Assembly: GCA_016872215.1 (NCBI GenBank)
Contig: VHAX01000024.1
Location: 1 to 33,302 of the forward strand
Length of the DNA: 33,302 nt
Source: Sphingomonadales bacterium
Lineage (GTDB): Bacteria; Bacteroidota; Bacteroidia; UBA7662
Direction of reading: 5' to 3'
The notes beneath the pieces were generated by a model, which saw nothing but the letters and a program-made list of their open reading frames with translations, did not search any database and was not told the DNA's origin. The position numbers and the translations under genes are program-made. This document shows positions 24,788-32,650 of the stretch, piece after piece (position 1 is the first letter of the stretch; each line of letters starts with the position of its first letter).

Positions 24788-25621
24788 TTACCCCCAATGT
24801 ATCAAACGCAGGTAGGCGTAAACCAGCGGTGCGGAGAGAATCAGTGAGTCGAAACGGTCCAACACCCCCCCATGTCCGGGCAGCAGACTGCCCGAATCTT
24901 TGCGGTCGAAACTCCTTTTCAAGAGCGACTCCAACAAATCACCATACACGCCAGCCACCGACACGAGTCCCGCCACCACCAGCCACTGAGCCGCGCTTAA
25001 ACTGGTGCACCAAACAGGCATAGCCCAATAGCCCAGTAATAGGGCCACTAAAACACCGCCCACACTGCCCTCAGCAGTTTTATTGGGTGAAATACGCTCA
25101 AACAATTTGGTACGCCCTATGCTGCGGCCTAGAACATAAGCTACGGAGTCACTTGTCCATAAAAACACAAAAATGCCCAGAACCAACTCGGGATTGTAGA
25201 GGCCATTTGGTAAAAACAATAGATAGGAAAGGAGGCCAAAAGGCAGCACTATGTAGATGAGGCCAAGAAAGGTGAGTCCCACATGTGCAAAAGGCTGCTC
25301 GCGGTTGAGGTAGAGTTCCACCAACAGAAAGAAGGCGCATAAGGGAATCATGAGCACCATCCATCCGTGGTCGACCCTACCTGATGCACTCAGGGCCATG
25401 CCCGTATACAAAATGCCCCCGGCCAATATGGAGGCCAGATATTCGCGCGTCTTTTCGCGGGGCACGGCCATACGGTAAAATTCAAACAGCCCCACCTGGG
25501 CTAATAGTCCAAATAAAACTGCAAAGGCCAGAAATCCCCACCACAAGGCCGCTAAAATCACCGCTACTAAAACGCTTCCGGTCAGAATTCGTTGCAGGAG
25601 GGTACGTTGATTCAATTTCAT
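24788..25621 (-). CDS. cdsA: phosphatidate cytidylyltransferase
   Basis: 277 residues, polytopic inner-membrane protein of normal CdsA length. It activates phosphatidic acid with CTP to CDP-diacylglycerol for phospholipid synthesis. The C-terminal signature is complete: SLLKRSFDRKDSGSLLPGHG followed by GVLDRFDS (about 230-258), holding the Asp residues that bind Mg2+. The TSDSVAYVLGRSIGRTKLFE and SPNKTAEGSVGG blocks are also family-typical. The start overlaps the DUF2007 stop by 4 bases, so it is coupled within the CPBP-DUF2007-cdsA string, an arrangement common in Bacteroidota. Confidence 0.95.
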   Translation of the reverse strand: MKLNQRTLLQRILTGSVLVAVILAALWWGFLAFAVLFGLLAQVGLFEFYRMAVPREKTREYLASILAGGILYTGMALSASGRVDHGWMVLMIPLCAFFLLVELYLNREQPFAHVGLTFLGLIYIVLPFGLLSYLLFLPNGLYNPELVLGIFVFLWTSDSVAYVLGRSIGRTKLFERISPNKTAEGSVGGVLVALLLGYWAMPVWCTSLSAAQWLVVAGLVSVAGVYGDLLESLLKRSFDRKDSGSLLPGHGGVLDRFDSLILSAPLVYAYLRLIHWG

Positions 25622-25830
25622 CCGATGTCGGGGGGAGAGAGGCGAAGATACATCATGGCCTGCTCATAGTCGCCCTCCTCCACCATCACCCGAACCCGGC
25701 CAAAATTATCATACGACCGATCGCGCAGGTTCAATACCACCGCGTTGATGTCGTGCTCCTCCAGAACAGACTTCACCAGTTCAGCCTGCCACTCCGATGG
25801 TCCATCATAAACAGCGCGCCAAGAAATCAT
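25618..25830 (-). CDS. DUF2007-family small protein
   Basis: 70 residues from ATG 25830 (an upstream TTG at 25854 would extend it, but the family normally starts just before the W-x-x-V strand). The pattern WRAVYDGPSEWQAELVKSVL, then INAVVLN and RVRVMVEEGDYEQAMMYL, is the ferredoxin-like fold of DUF2007, often annotated as a putative signal-transducing protein. No catalytic residues are known. It lies between the CPBP protease gene and cdsA, with which it overlaps by 4 bases. Confidence 0.85.
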   Translation of the reverse strand: MISWRAVYDGPSEWQAELVKSVLEEHDINAVVLNLRDRSYDNFGRVRVMVEEGDYEQAMMYLRLSPPDIG

Positions 25831-25850
25831 GGGAAAACAAATTTTGATTA

Positions 25851-26777
25851 TCAATCATTATTGAACTTAACATTACTTTTTTTCTGCTGCTTATAAAGCA
25901 CCGCCGCTGCTGCCGCGGCCAGGGCCAGTCCACCCACAACACACAGAAGGGGAAAGTCCAGCGCTTCCGACCCGTTGGCCGAAGACTCTTGCAGGTCGGT
26001 CGATTTAGAAATCAAAATCGATAAGGCATTGTGGGTGGCGTGCGACAAAACAGCGGGCCACAGACTACCAGTAAACCATGCAATGTAGCCCAGTTCAACT
26101 CCGAGCAGCCAACGCGGAAAAAAACCTAGCCATTGCATATGTATTGCGCTGAATATGGCTCCGGAGATCCAGATGGCGGCATGGGGGGAGGCCACCCAAC
26201 GTATGAAAACGCGTTGTACGATGCCGCGAAAAATCAACTCCTCGCCCAAGGCGGGCAAAACAACCAATATGACGATGTTAAATAACAACGCCAGAATGCC
26301 TGGAGCGGATAGAAACGCCTCAATGACCCGTTCGGTTTGCAGCTCGGTAGCCCGCCAATCCTCCTCCCAATCCGCCAGAGCGGCGGGCAGATGCAGCGAC
26401 TGATTCCACTGGTGGAGGCTATAGGCCAGGGGAAGGAGTCCGGCCGCCAACAATGGTGTAGCCCAATATACCGCTGCCGGCACCCCAAGCAGGTTTGAAA
26501 CGGGGCTCTTTCCTCCGTTATAATCATAGTAATAGAGAAAGATGAGTGAGGGCAGAACAAAAATAAACAAGTGCAACAGTCCTTGCGAAAGCCAGTACAG
26601 GGGCAATAAAGAGCGCGGCGGGGCCGACTCAAGGTCAATGGCATCCAAAGAATGACCAGTTAATGCCGGTGCCACGTAATATAGCAGGGCCCTTCCCAAT
26701 AAACCCACGCCCAAGCACAGCCCGATCAAAAGGAACAGTTGAGTCACAGGATGTTGCTCGCGGAGGGGCGTATTCAA
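25851..26777 (-). CDS. CPBP-family intramembrane metalloprotease
   Basis: 308 residues, multi-pass membrane protein. The three CPBP/Abi motifs are present: GEELIFRGIVQR near 178 (EExxxR), FSAIH near 209 (FxxxH) and LSHATHNALS near 243 (HxxxN-type), which hold the metal-binding and catalytic Glu/His. Family members (Rce1-like) cleave membrane peptides or prenylated substrates; the bacterial substrates are mostly unknown. The likely start is TTG 26777, as no in-frame ATG lies between it and the upstream stop. It is the first gene of the CPBP-DUF2007-cdsA string and divergent from dusB over a 43-base gap. Confidence 0.85.
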   Translation of the reverse strand: MNTPLREQHPVTQLFLLIGLCLGVGLLGRALLYYVAPALTGHSLDAIDLESAPPRSLLPLYWLSQGLLHLFIFVLPSLIFLYYYDYNGGKSPVSNLLGVPAAVYWATPLLAAGLLPLAYSLHQWNQSLHLPAALADWEEDWRATELQTERVIEAFLSAPGILALLFNIVILVVLPALGEELIFRGIVQRVFIRWVASPHAAIWISGAIFSAIHMQWLGFFPRWLLGVELGYIAWFTGSLWPAVLSHATHNALSILISKSTDLQESSANGSEALDFPLLCVVGGLALAAAAAAVLYKQQKKSNVKFNND

Positions 26778-26796
26778 TGCAATACGTTATTTTAGG

Positions 26797-26804
26797 TAAA
26801 TTTA
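26797..26804. promoter_or_regulatory. palindromic TAAATTTA in the divergent dusB/CPBP gap
   Basis: TAAATTTA is self-complementary and one base from TAnnTTTG in both directions. It lies 16 bases from the dusB ATG and 19 from the CPBP TTG. A shared two-way promoter is possible but the match is weak. Confidence 0.25.
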
Positions 26805-26820
26805 CGCGCTTTTTGATCCC

Positions 26821-27864
26821 ATGGTACGCATCGGTCCACTTGAATTGGGCGAATTTCCCATGCTCTTGGCTCCAATGGAGGATGTGAGCGATCCCCCGTT
26901 CCGCGCTGTTTGTCACCTCAACGGGGCCGACCTTATGTACACCGAATTCATATCTTCAGAGGGTCTGATCCGCGATGCCCACAAAAGCGTACAGAAACTA
27001 GATATCTATGATGACGAACGTCCGATGGGCATTCAGATTTTCGGGGGCGAACGCGAAGCCATGTTGAAGGCGGTCGACCGGGTGACCAAGGCCGCCCCCA
27101 ACCTCATTGACATCAACTACGGATGTCCGGTCAAACAAGTCGTATGCAAAGAGGCGGGGTCGGGCATGCTTCGTAACCTGCCCAAACTCCTCAGTATAAC
27201 GGCCGAAATGGTGCGCCGGAGCCCACTTCCCATTACCGTCAAAACCCGCTTGGGGTGGGATGAAGATTCCAAACATGTGGTCTACTTGACCGAGGCCCTG
27301 CAGGATATAGGCGTACAAGCCATCGCCATCCACGGACGCACCCGGGTTCAGATGTACAAGGGCCAAGCCGATTGGACCCTCATCGGGGCGGTCAAAAACA
27401 ACCCCCGCATGCACATTCCGATTTTCGGAAACGGTGATGTTGACAGTCCAGAAAAGGCACTCGCCAACCGCAACCGCTACGGTGTGGATGGCATCATGAT
27501 CGGTAGGGCAGCGATTGGCTACCCCTGGATCTTTCGTGAAATCAAGCACTACTTACAAACCGGGGCCCACCTCGACCTGCCCGACACCGCTGAGCGGGTG
27601 CGCACATGTCTGGTACATTTCGAGCGCTCACTGCAATGGAAGGGCGAGAAATTGGGCATCATAGAGATGCGCCGGCACTATGCGCCCTACTTCAAAGGCT
27701 ATCCCGATTTTAAAGAGTACCGCATGCGGCTGGTACAAAGTCCGGAACCCCATGAAATCCGAGCCATTTTAGCGGAAATCGACCGGCAATACGCAGGCTT
27801 TCGTATGCAGGCAGGTAGCCTATCCGGACAAACTGTCGAAAATCTGGCTGATTTTCCGGATTAG
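26821..27864 (+). CDS. dusB: tRNA-dihydrouridine synthase B
   Basis: 347 residues, cytoplasmic flavoenzyme that reduces uridines in tRNA to dihydrouridine with NADPH. The TIM-barrel motifs are complete: LLAPMEDVSDPPFR for FMN binding, IDINYGCPVKQVV with the catalytic Cys at 102, GSGML, TVKTRLGW, AIHGRTR and GNGDV, then GIMIGRAAIGYPWIF. The length fits DusB (about 320-350). It stands alone on the + strand, divergent from the CPBP gene and convergent with the ABC exporter gene. Confidence 0.92.
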   Translation: MVRIGPLELGEFPMLLAPMEDVSDPPFRAVCHLNGADLMYTEFISSEGLIRDAHKSVQKLDIYDDERPMGIQIFGGEREAMLKAVDRVTKAAPNLIDINYGCPVKQVVCKEAGSGMLRNLPKLLSITAEMVRRSPLPITVKTRLGWDEDSKHVVYLTEALQDIGVQAIAIHGRTRVQMYKGQADWTLIGAVKNNPRMHIPIFGNGDVDSPEKALANRNRYGVDGIMIGRAAIGYPWIFREIKHYLQTGAHLDLPDTAERVRTCLVHFERSLQWKGEKLGIIEMRRHYAPYFKGYPDFKEYRMRLVQSPEPHEIRAILAEIDRQYAGFRMQAGSLSGQTVENLADFPD

Positions 27865-27910
27865 ATGTGGATTTTGTTGCTCAATCGAAGGGTCAAATCA
27901 AAACCAATTT

Positions 27911-29788
27911 TTACCCATCGAGCAGGTCGTCGGACTGCCCGTCTATAAAGCGGCGGTAGCGTGCACTCCCGACCATCAGTTCCTCGTGCGTGCCTTGGGC
28001 CACGATGCGCCCACGGTCGAGCACTACAATACGGTCGGCATGTTGCACCGTGCTGAGTCGGTGGGCAATCACCAGCGACGTACGGTCAACCATAATGCGC
28101 GCAAGAGCAGCCTGCACCCAGCGTTCCGATTCCGTATCGAGCGCAGAAGTGGCCTCATCCAGAATGAGTATGGGCGGATTCCGATAAATCGCACGGGCAA
28201 TACACAAGCGTTGCCTTTGTCCACCACTCAGCAGATGTCCCCGGTCGCCCACCGGCGTATCGTAGCCCTGCGGAAGGACCTCAATAAATTCATGGGCATA
28301 GGCCACCCGGGCTGCCTCCTCGGCACGTGCACGATCTGGTTTCTCGTCGCCAAACGCGATGTTGGCCAACACACTGTCGTGAAAGAGCAGACTATCCTGG
28401 CCTACGATCCCCAAGAGAGCGCGCCACTCCAACAAACTTAGATCCCGTATGTCAACACCATCGACTCGTATGCTGCCCTCCTGTGGGTCCATAAATCGGG
28501 GAATGAGGTCTGCCAGCGTACTCTTGCCACTGCCCGAGTGCCCCACGAGTGCCACAGTCTTGCCCTTTTCGAGCCGTAGGTTGATGTCGCGTAGCACCCA
28601 TTCTTCCCCATATCGGAATCCCACCCTAACCCATTCGATTTCACTATTCAAGGTGTGAATCGACCGGGCATTCGCGCTCTTATTTTCCTGTACCTCATCG
28701 GTGCGATCGAGCAAGTCGAAAATCCGATCCGCTGCGGCAAGTCCCCTTTGAATGTTGGTGAAAGCCGCTGTCATAGCTTTCGCCGGTGGCAGAAGTTGGG
28801 AAAACAGGATGATGTAGGTGATGAATTCGCTGGCCGACAAGCCGCCATCACCACGGATGACCATGGAGCCTCCGTAGAGGATGATACCGAGAACCGCGGC
28901 AATGCCCATCACTTCCGATGCGGGAGAGGCCAGCTCTTTTCGGTGAAAAATTGATTTGAGGACCTGACGATATTCACTGTTTTCGCGGTCGAAGCGGGCG
29001 CGCACTACGGCGCGGGCATTGAAGGCCTTGATGATCCTGCTGCCGGATATCGCTTCCTGAGTCGATGAAATTAAACGCCCCAGTAATTCTTGTCCCACCC
29101 CAGCCTCGCGACGCAGGCGGCGGGTGATGCTTCCAATCACCACTCCCGTCACTGGCAGCAGAATGAGTCCGAAAACGGTGAGGTCGACCGATATGCGCAG
29201 CAGCAACAGCAGATATCCGACTAGTACAAGCGGCTCGCGCAACACAACCTGAAAAGTACTCACGATGGAATGCTCCACCTCGGTCACGTCGTTGGAAACC
29301 ACCGAAATCAGGTTGCCCGTCCTTTCTTTGTGATAGAAATGCACGTGGAGACTGCTCAATTGGGAAAACAATGCCTGCCGAAGGCGGAGCACCACCATTG
29401 TTCGAAGGCCGTTGAGCAGTCGTTGACTGAGATAACGAAAGGTATTGGAGAGTAGAACGGAAATGAGTACCGTTCCGCAAACGAAGCGCAGCGCCGCCAT
29501 CTTTCCCCCGTCCGCCATCACGCCATAGAAATAATAGAGGAATAGTCCTTTTAAATACTCTTCATTGAAGCGGAAGGGCCCGGGGTGCAGAGCCTCTGCC
29601 ACCGGCACCGTATCAAAGATGAGGTTCAGCAGCGGGATCAGCAGAGTGAAATTGGCCACCCCAAAAATGATACCCGCCACTGAAAAAAACAGGTATTGCG
29701 GGATGTAGCGCCGCAATGGGCGCGCAAACTGAACCAAACGCCAGTACGTACTCATAGAGGATGCCCCCTCCAAAGAACGATCGGCCAT
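27911..29788 (-). CDS. MsbA-type ABC exporter (fused membrane and ATPase domains)
   Basis: 625 residues: an N-terminal six-helix exporter domain (about 25-340) and a nucleotide-binding domain with Walker A GHSGSGKST near 414, signature LSGGQRQR near 518, Walker B ILILDEATSALD near 542 and the H-loop IAHRLST. Such half-transporters dimerise and flip lipids or export peptides; the MsbA-like lipid-flippase role is the most likely, unproven. An ATG at 29755 (MSTYWRL) is a plausible alternative start. It begins 18 bases after the M49 peptidase gene on the same strand, so they probably share a transcript. Confidence 0.88.
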   Translation of the reverse strand: MADRSLEGASSMSTYWRLVQFARPLRRYIPQYLFFSVAGIIFGVANFTLLIPLLNLIFDTVPVAEALHPGPFRFNEEYLKGLFLYYFYGVMADGGKMAALRFVCGTVLISVLLSNTFRYLSQRLLNGLRTMVVLRLRQALFSQLSSLHVHFYHKERTGNLISVVSNDVTEVEHSIVSTFQVVLREPLVLVGYLLLLLRISVDLTVFGLILLPVTGVVIGSITRRLRREAGVGQELLGRLISSTQEAISGSRIIKAFNARAVVRARFDRENSEYRQVLKSIFHRKELASPASEVMGIAAVLGIILYGGSMVIRGDGGLSASEFITYIILFSQLLPPAKAMTAAFTNIQRGLAAADRIFDLLDRTDEVQENKSANARSIHTLNSEIEWVRVGFRYGEEWVLRDINLRLEKGKTVALVGHSGSGKSTLADLIPRFMDPQEGSIRVDGVDIRDLSLLEWRALLGIVGQDSLLFHDSVLANIAFGDEKPDRARAEEAARVAYAHEFIEVLPQGYDTPVGDRGHLLSGGQRQRLCIARAIYRNPPILILDEATSALDTESERWVQAALARIMVDRTSLVIAHRLSTVQHADRIVVLDRGRIVAQGTHEELMVGSARYRRFIDGQSDDLLDG

Positions 29789-29806
29789 ACGATTTTCCCA
29801 ACGGCA

Positions 29807-31882
29807 TCAATCATTGATCAGCGGCAGGTGGGCGTGGTTGCGGCCATACTCCATCATCTGCTCGGTGAAATCGGCGGGGTATTCCACTTTCACATCACGA
29901 ATTTTTCCCTGGGCGTCATATTCGGCCAGCAGTTTGGGTTGAATGAATCCAGAATAGGCCCGACTACCGAGGCGGGAATAGCGCTGCCGCACCTCCTCGG
30001 CCAGCTTCTGGTCGACCTTCACACCATATTGCTCCACGAGTTGTGCCCCCGCCTTAAAATCCCCTTCACTTTTGATGCGTTGAATCTCGCGTAGAAGTTC
30101 ACCAAACAAAACCCTGAGTTTATTGTAGTCGTTCACCACAAAAAACGTTTTTCCATCACGCAACCGGCGTTCAATGACCTTTTCCGAAGCCCCTTTTTCG
30201 AACGCCCATGCAGCGATCAGCTGACGGTTGCGCATGTGTGACTCTTCGAGTTGTTCATTGGGTTCGAGGCGCCTTAATTGTTGCATGAGACCATTGCGGA
30301 TGTAGCCGTCGTATTCCGCCTTACCCGTCTCCAGACTCTTCATTACACCCAATTTGATCAGATGGGGGTCCGTGATAAAATAGAGTGCCACCAAATCGGC
30401 GCGGGCCTCTTCGAGTGTACTCGCATACTGCTTGAGGGTTTCCTTCGGTGTACCAATACCAGGGTTGAGTTGACCCGATGCATGCCCGATGACCTCATGC
30501 AGATCGGTGTGGAGGGCACCGGCCAGGGCCCCATATTGCTTGGCACGATCGATTTCAGCCTTATCCCATGCAAATTCGCTGATGGCGCTGCCCTTACTGG
30601 CCACCTCGTCGTAGGCGTAAACGATGTTTCCGAGAGACACCGATTTGCTCCCGTGTTCTTTGCGAATCCAGTCGGAGTTGGGTAGGTTGATGCCGATCGG
30701 GGTGGAGGGGGTCGCATCGCCACCTTCCTGTACAATGGTGATAACTTTCGCTGAAATTCCCGTAACCTGCGCCTTGCGGTGCTCGGGCAGTATAGGACAG
30801 TGATCCTCAAACCACTGCGCCTGGTCTCCTATGGCCTTGATGCGCCGGGTCGCTTCTGAGTCCCTAATGGAGACGACCGACTCATACGAGGCGCGCATGC
30901 CCAATGGGTCGCCATAAACCTCAATGAAACCGTTCACCACGTCCACCACCGACGAAGTGTCGGCCAACCAGGCGATGTTGTAGTCGTCCCATACCTTCAG
31001 ATCGCCAGTTCGGTAATAGGTGCATAGCAACTCCAAGGCCTTGGTTTGGGCCGGGTTCTCGGCCACCCTGCGCGCTTTTTCGAGCCAGAAGAGCACTGAG
31101 TCGATCGCCACGCTATATAGTCCACCCGATTTCCATACTTTTTCTATGATTTTCCCCTGTTCCTTCACCAATCGGCTGTTGAGACCGTGCCAGATTGGCC
31201 GCGACTCACCCGACTTCCGCGTCGCGGCGTAGTAGGCCTCCACTTCGGCCTGTGTTACCCCTCGGTAGAAATTGTTGGCAGACGAAACCACCAGGTCCAC
31301 CCCCGACTCCTGATTCACACGTTTGGCATCCACAGCGGGGTCAAACAAGATGGGGGTTAATAAGGCCAATAACGCATTGTTATTGTCCACGCGCCCCTCT
31401 ATTCTTGGGAATGTAGCTTTCGGACTGCCTTTCATCAGCTCAGCGAGGTAGGTGGCATCGAAGCCGGGCTCGATTTTGCGGGTACTGTAGTGGTGGTGAA
31501 TACCATTGCTGAACCAGACCCGCTTGGTGTAGGTCAAAAAGGCATCCCATTGGGCACCCGAACGCGCGCCCTCGTAGTGGGCCACAATTTCTTCGAGGGT
31601 TTTGCGAATCAGTAGGTTGTAGCGATAGTTTTGGTCCCAAATCATATCGCGCCCGGCCAGCGCGGCGCGACTCAGATAAAAGGCCAGTTCTTTTTGCTGG
31701 AGGGTCAATGAGTCCCATCCTGGAATTCGGTAGCGCAGAATTTGGATGTCGGCGAATTGCTCGGTCATGACCTGAAATTCGGTTTCATTTTCGTTCACGG
31801 TTTCCTTTTTAGGTTTACAAGCACTCAGTGTCATGGCCGCCAACGAGGCGACCAGCAAAAGGGTGATCCAATGGTTTTTCAT
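29807..31882 (-). CDS. dipeptidyl-peptidase III-like metallopeptidase (M49) lipoprotein
   Basis: 691 residues with lipoprotein signal LLVASLAAMTLSAC, placing it in the envelope, where bacterial M49 enzymes trim dipeptides from oligopeptides. The zinc site is complete: HEVIGH near 461 (the HExxGH motif special to M49) and the third-ligand block EEARADLVALY near 490. Other family segments include GINLPNSDWIR and NIVYAYDE, before the active site. The length fits M49 family proteins (about 650-700). First gene of a two-gene unit with the ABC exporter; divergent from scpB. Confidence 0.92.
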   Translation of the reverse strand: MKNHWITLLLVASLAAMTLSACKPKKETVNENETEFQVMTEQFADIQILRYRIPGWDSLTLQQKELAFYLSRAALAGRDMIWDQNYRYNLLIRKTLEEIVAHYEGARSGAQWDAFLTYTKRVWFSNGIHHHYSTRKIEPGFDATYLAELMKGSPKATFPRIEGRVDNNNALLALLTPILFDPAVDAKRVNQESGVDLVVSSANNFYRGVTQAEVEAYYAATRKSGESRPIWHGLNSRLVKEQGKIIEKVWKSGGLYSVAIDSVLFWLEKARRVAENPAQTKALELLCTYYRTGDLKVWDDYNIAWLADTSSVVDVVNGFIEVYGDPLGMRASYESVVSIRDSEATRRIKAIGDQAQWFEDHCPILPEHRKAQVTGISAKVITIVQEGGDATPSTPIGINLPNSDWIRKEHGSKSVSLGNIVYAYDEVASKGSAISEFAWDKAEIDRAKQYGALAGALHTDLHEVIGHASGQLNPGIGTPKETLKQYASTLEEARADLVALYFITDPHLIKLGVMKSLETGKAEYDGYIRNGLMQQLRRLEPNEQLEESHMRNRQLIAAWAFEKGASEKVIERRLRDGKTFFVVNDYNKLRVLFGELLREIQRIKSEGDFKAGAQLVEQYGVKVDQKLAEEVRQRYSRLGSRAYSGFIQPKLLAEYDAQGKIRDVKVEYPADFTEQMMEYGRNHAHLPLIND

Positions 31883-31922
31883 AAAGAAGAGTTTTGGGCT
31901 ACGTCAAACGGGATAAAAGTAA

Positions 31923-31930
31923 TAGTTTTG
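31923..31930 (+). promoter_or_regulatory. -7 promoter element (TAGTTTTG) for scpB
   Basis: Exact TAnnTTTG match, 12 bases before the scpB ATG at 31943, implying a very short leader. A TTTG at 31893-31896 is too far for the usual 19-base spacing. Confidence 0.4.
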
Positions 31931-31942
31931 GCTCACTTCAAG

Positions 31943-32578
31943 ATGGAACGATTACCCGAATCCTGGAGGGCCGATTGCGAGGCCCTGATTTTTGCTGCCG
32001 AAAGGCCCATCACTGCGGCTCATATGGCAGATGTTTTGTCGCGTCACCACCAGATGGAGATCACGGAAGCAGATGTGGATGAAGGCATGCATCAGCTGAT
32101 CGACGAGTGGTCGGCACGGGGGGGCGGACTCCAACTACGGTCTGTGGCGGGTGGTTTTGCTTTTTTCTCGCACCCCGATCAGCACACGCTGCTGCTGCTC
32201 GACGTTGCCGAACGCAACCGGAAGAAATTGTCGGCCGCAGCTTTGGAAACCCTATCAATCATCGCCTACAAGCAGCCGGTAAGTCGACCCGAACTCGAAT
32301 CAATCCGTGGGGTGAACTGCGAATACGCCTTGCAGCGCCTCCTCGAAAAAGGACTCATTGAAATCACCGGCCGCAGCCTGTCACCGGGTCGGCCCATTCA
32401 GTATGGCACCTCCGATTTTTTCCTGGAATATCTTGGGGTGAACTCCTTGGCAGACCTTCCCAAACTGTCGGACCTCACCGCGGTTGACGATGAGCCAAAC
32501 GATGAAAAATATACTTCGAATACCAACATGGAACAAGCGGACATCGTGGTAGATCCCCCCCGTCAGAACGAGATTTAG
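31943..32578 (+). CDS. scpB: segregation and condensation protein B
   Basis: 211 residues from ATG 31943. The same frame is open back to 31742, but that part overlaps the divergent peptidase gene and is not ScpB-like. Two winged-helix domains: RADCEALIFAAERPITAAHM at the start, and KKLSAAALETLSIIAYKQPV followed by SRPELESIRGVN (about 93-125) with GRPIQYGTSDFFLEYLG. ScpB joins ScpA and SMC in the condensin complex for chromosome segregation. The C-terminal 35 residues are acidic and variable. The gene order scpB then an rluB-like gene is common in bacteria. Confidence 0.93.
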   Translation: MERLPESWRADCEALIFAAERPITAAHMADVLSRHHQMEITEADVDEGMHQLIDEWSARGGGLQLRSVAGGFAFFSHPDQHTLLLLDVAERNRKKLSAAALETLSIIAYKQPVSRPELESIRGVNCEYALQRLLEKGLIEITGRSLSPGRPIQYGTSDFFLEYLGVNSLADLPKLSDLTAVDDEPNDEKYTSNTNMEQADIVVDPPRQNEI

Positions 32579-32600
32579 CGTTTCGCGAAGCTTTTTTCCT

Positions 32601-32630
32601 GTTGTATGTAGGGGTTTTTCCCTACCTTTG
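32601..32630 (+). promoter_or_regulatory. promoter for the RG-rich gene (TTG, 18 bases, TACCTTTG)
   Basis: TACCTTTG at 32623-32630 is an exact -7 box and GTTG at 32601-32604 sits 18 bases upstream, close to the Bacteroidota -33/-7 spacing. Transcription would start about 20 bases before the ATG at 32651. Confidence 0.6.
32608..32625. other. hairpin overlapping the next promoter
   Basis: GTAGGG and CCCTAC form a perfect six-pair stem around GTTTTT, 30 bases after the scpB stop. Its 3' arm shares three bases with the -7 box at 32623. No T-run follows, so a classical terminator is doubtful. Confidence 0.35.
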
Positions 32631-32650
32631 CGCTCTTTTGAGGTTTTATT

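Noticed and set aside
26998-27549. 183-codon open frame on the - strand
   Set aside because: Antisense of dusB, whose motifs are complete.
27865-27910. Terminator between convergent dusB and the ABC exporter gene
   Set aside because: No stem with a following T-run was found in this 46-base gap.
31742-31942. Extended N-terminus for ScpB
   Set aside because: It overlaps the peptidase signal region antisense and does not resemble ScpB; the -7 box at 31923 also lies inside it.
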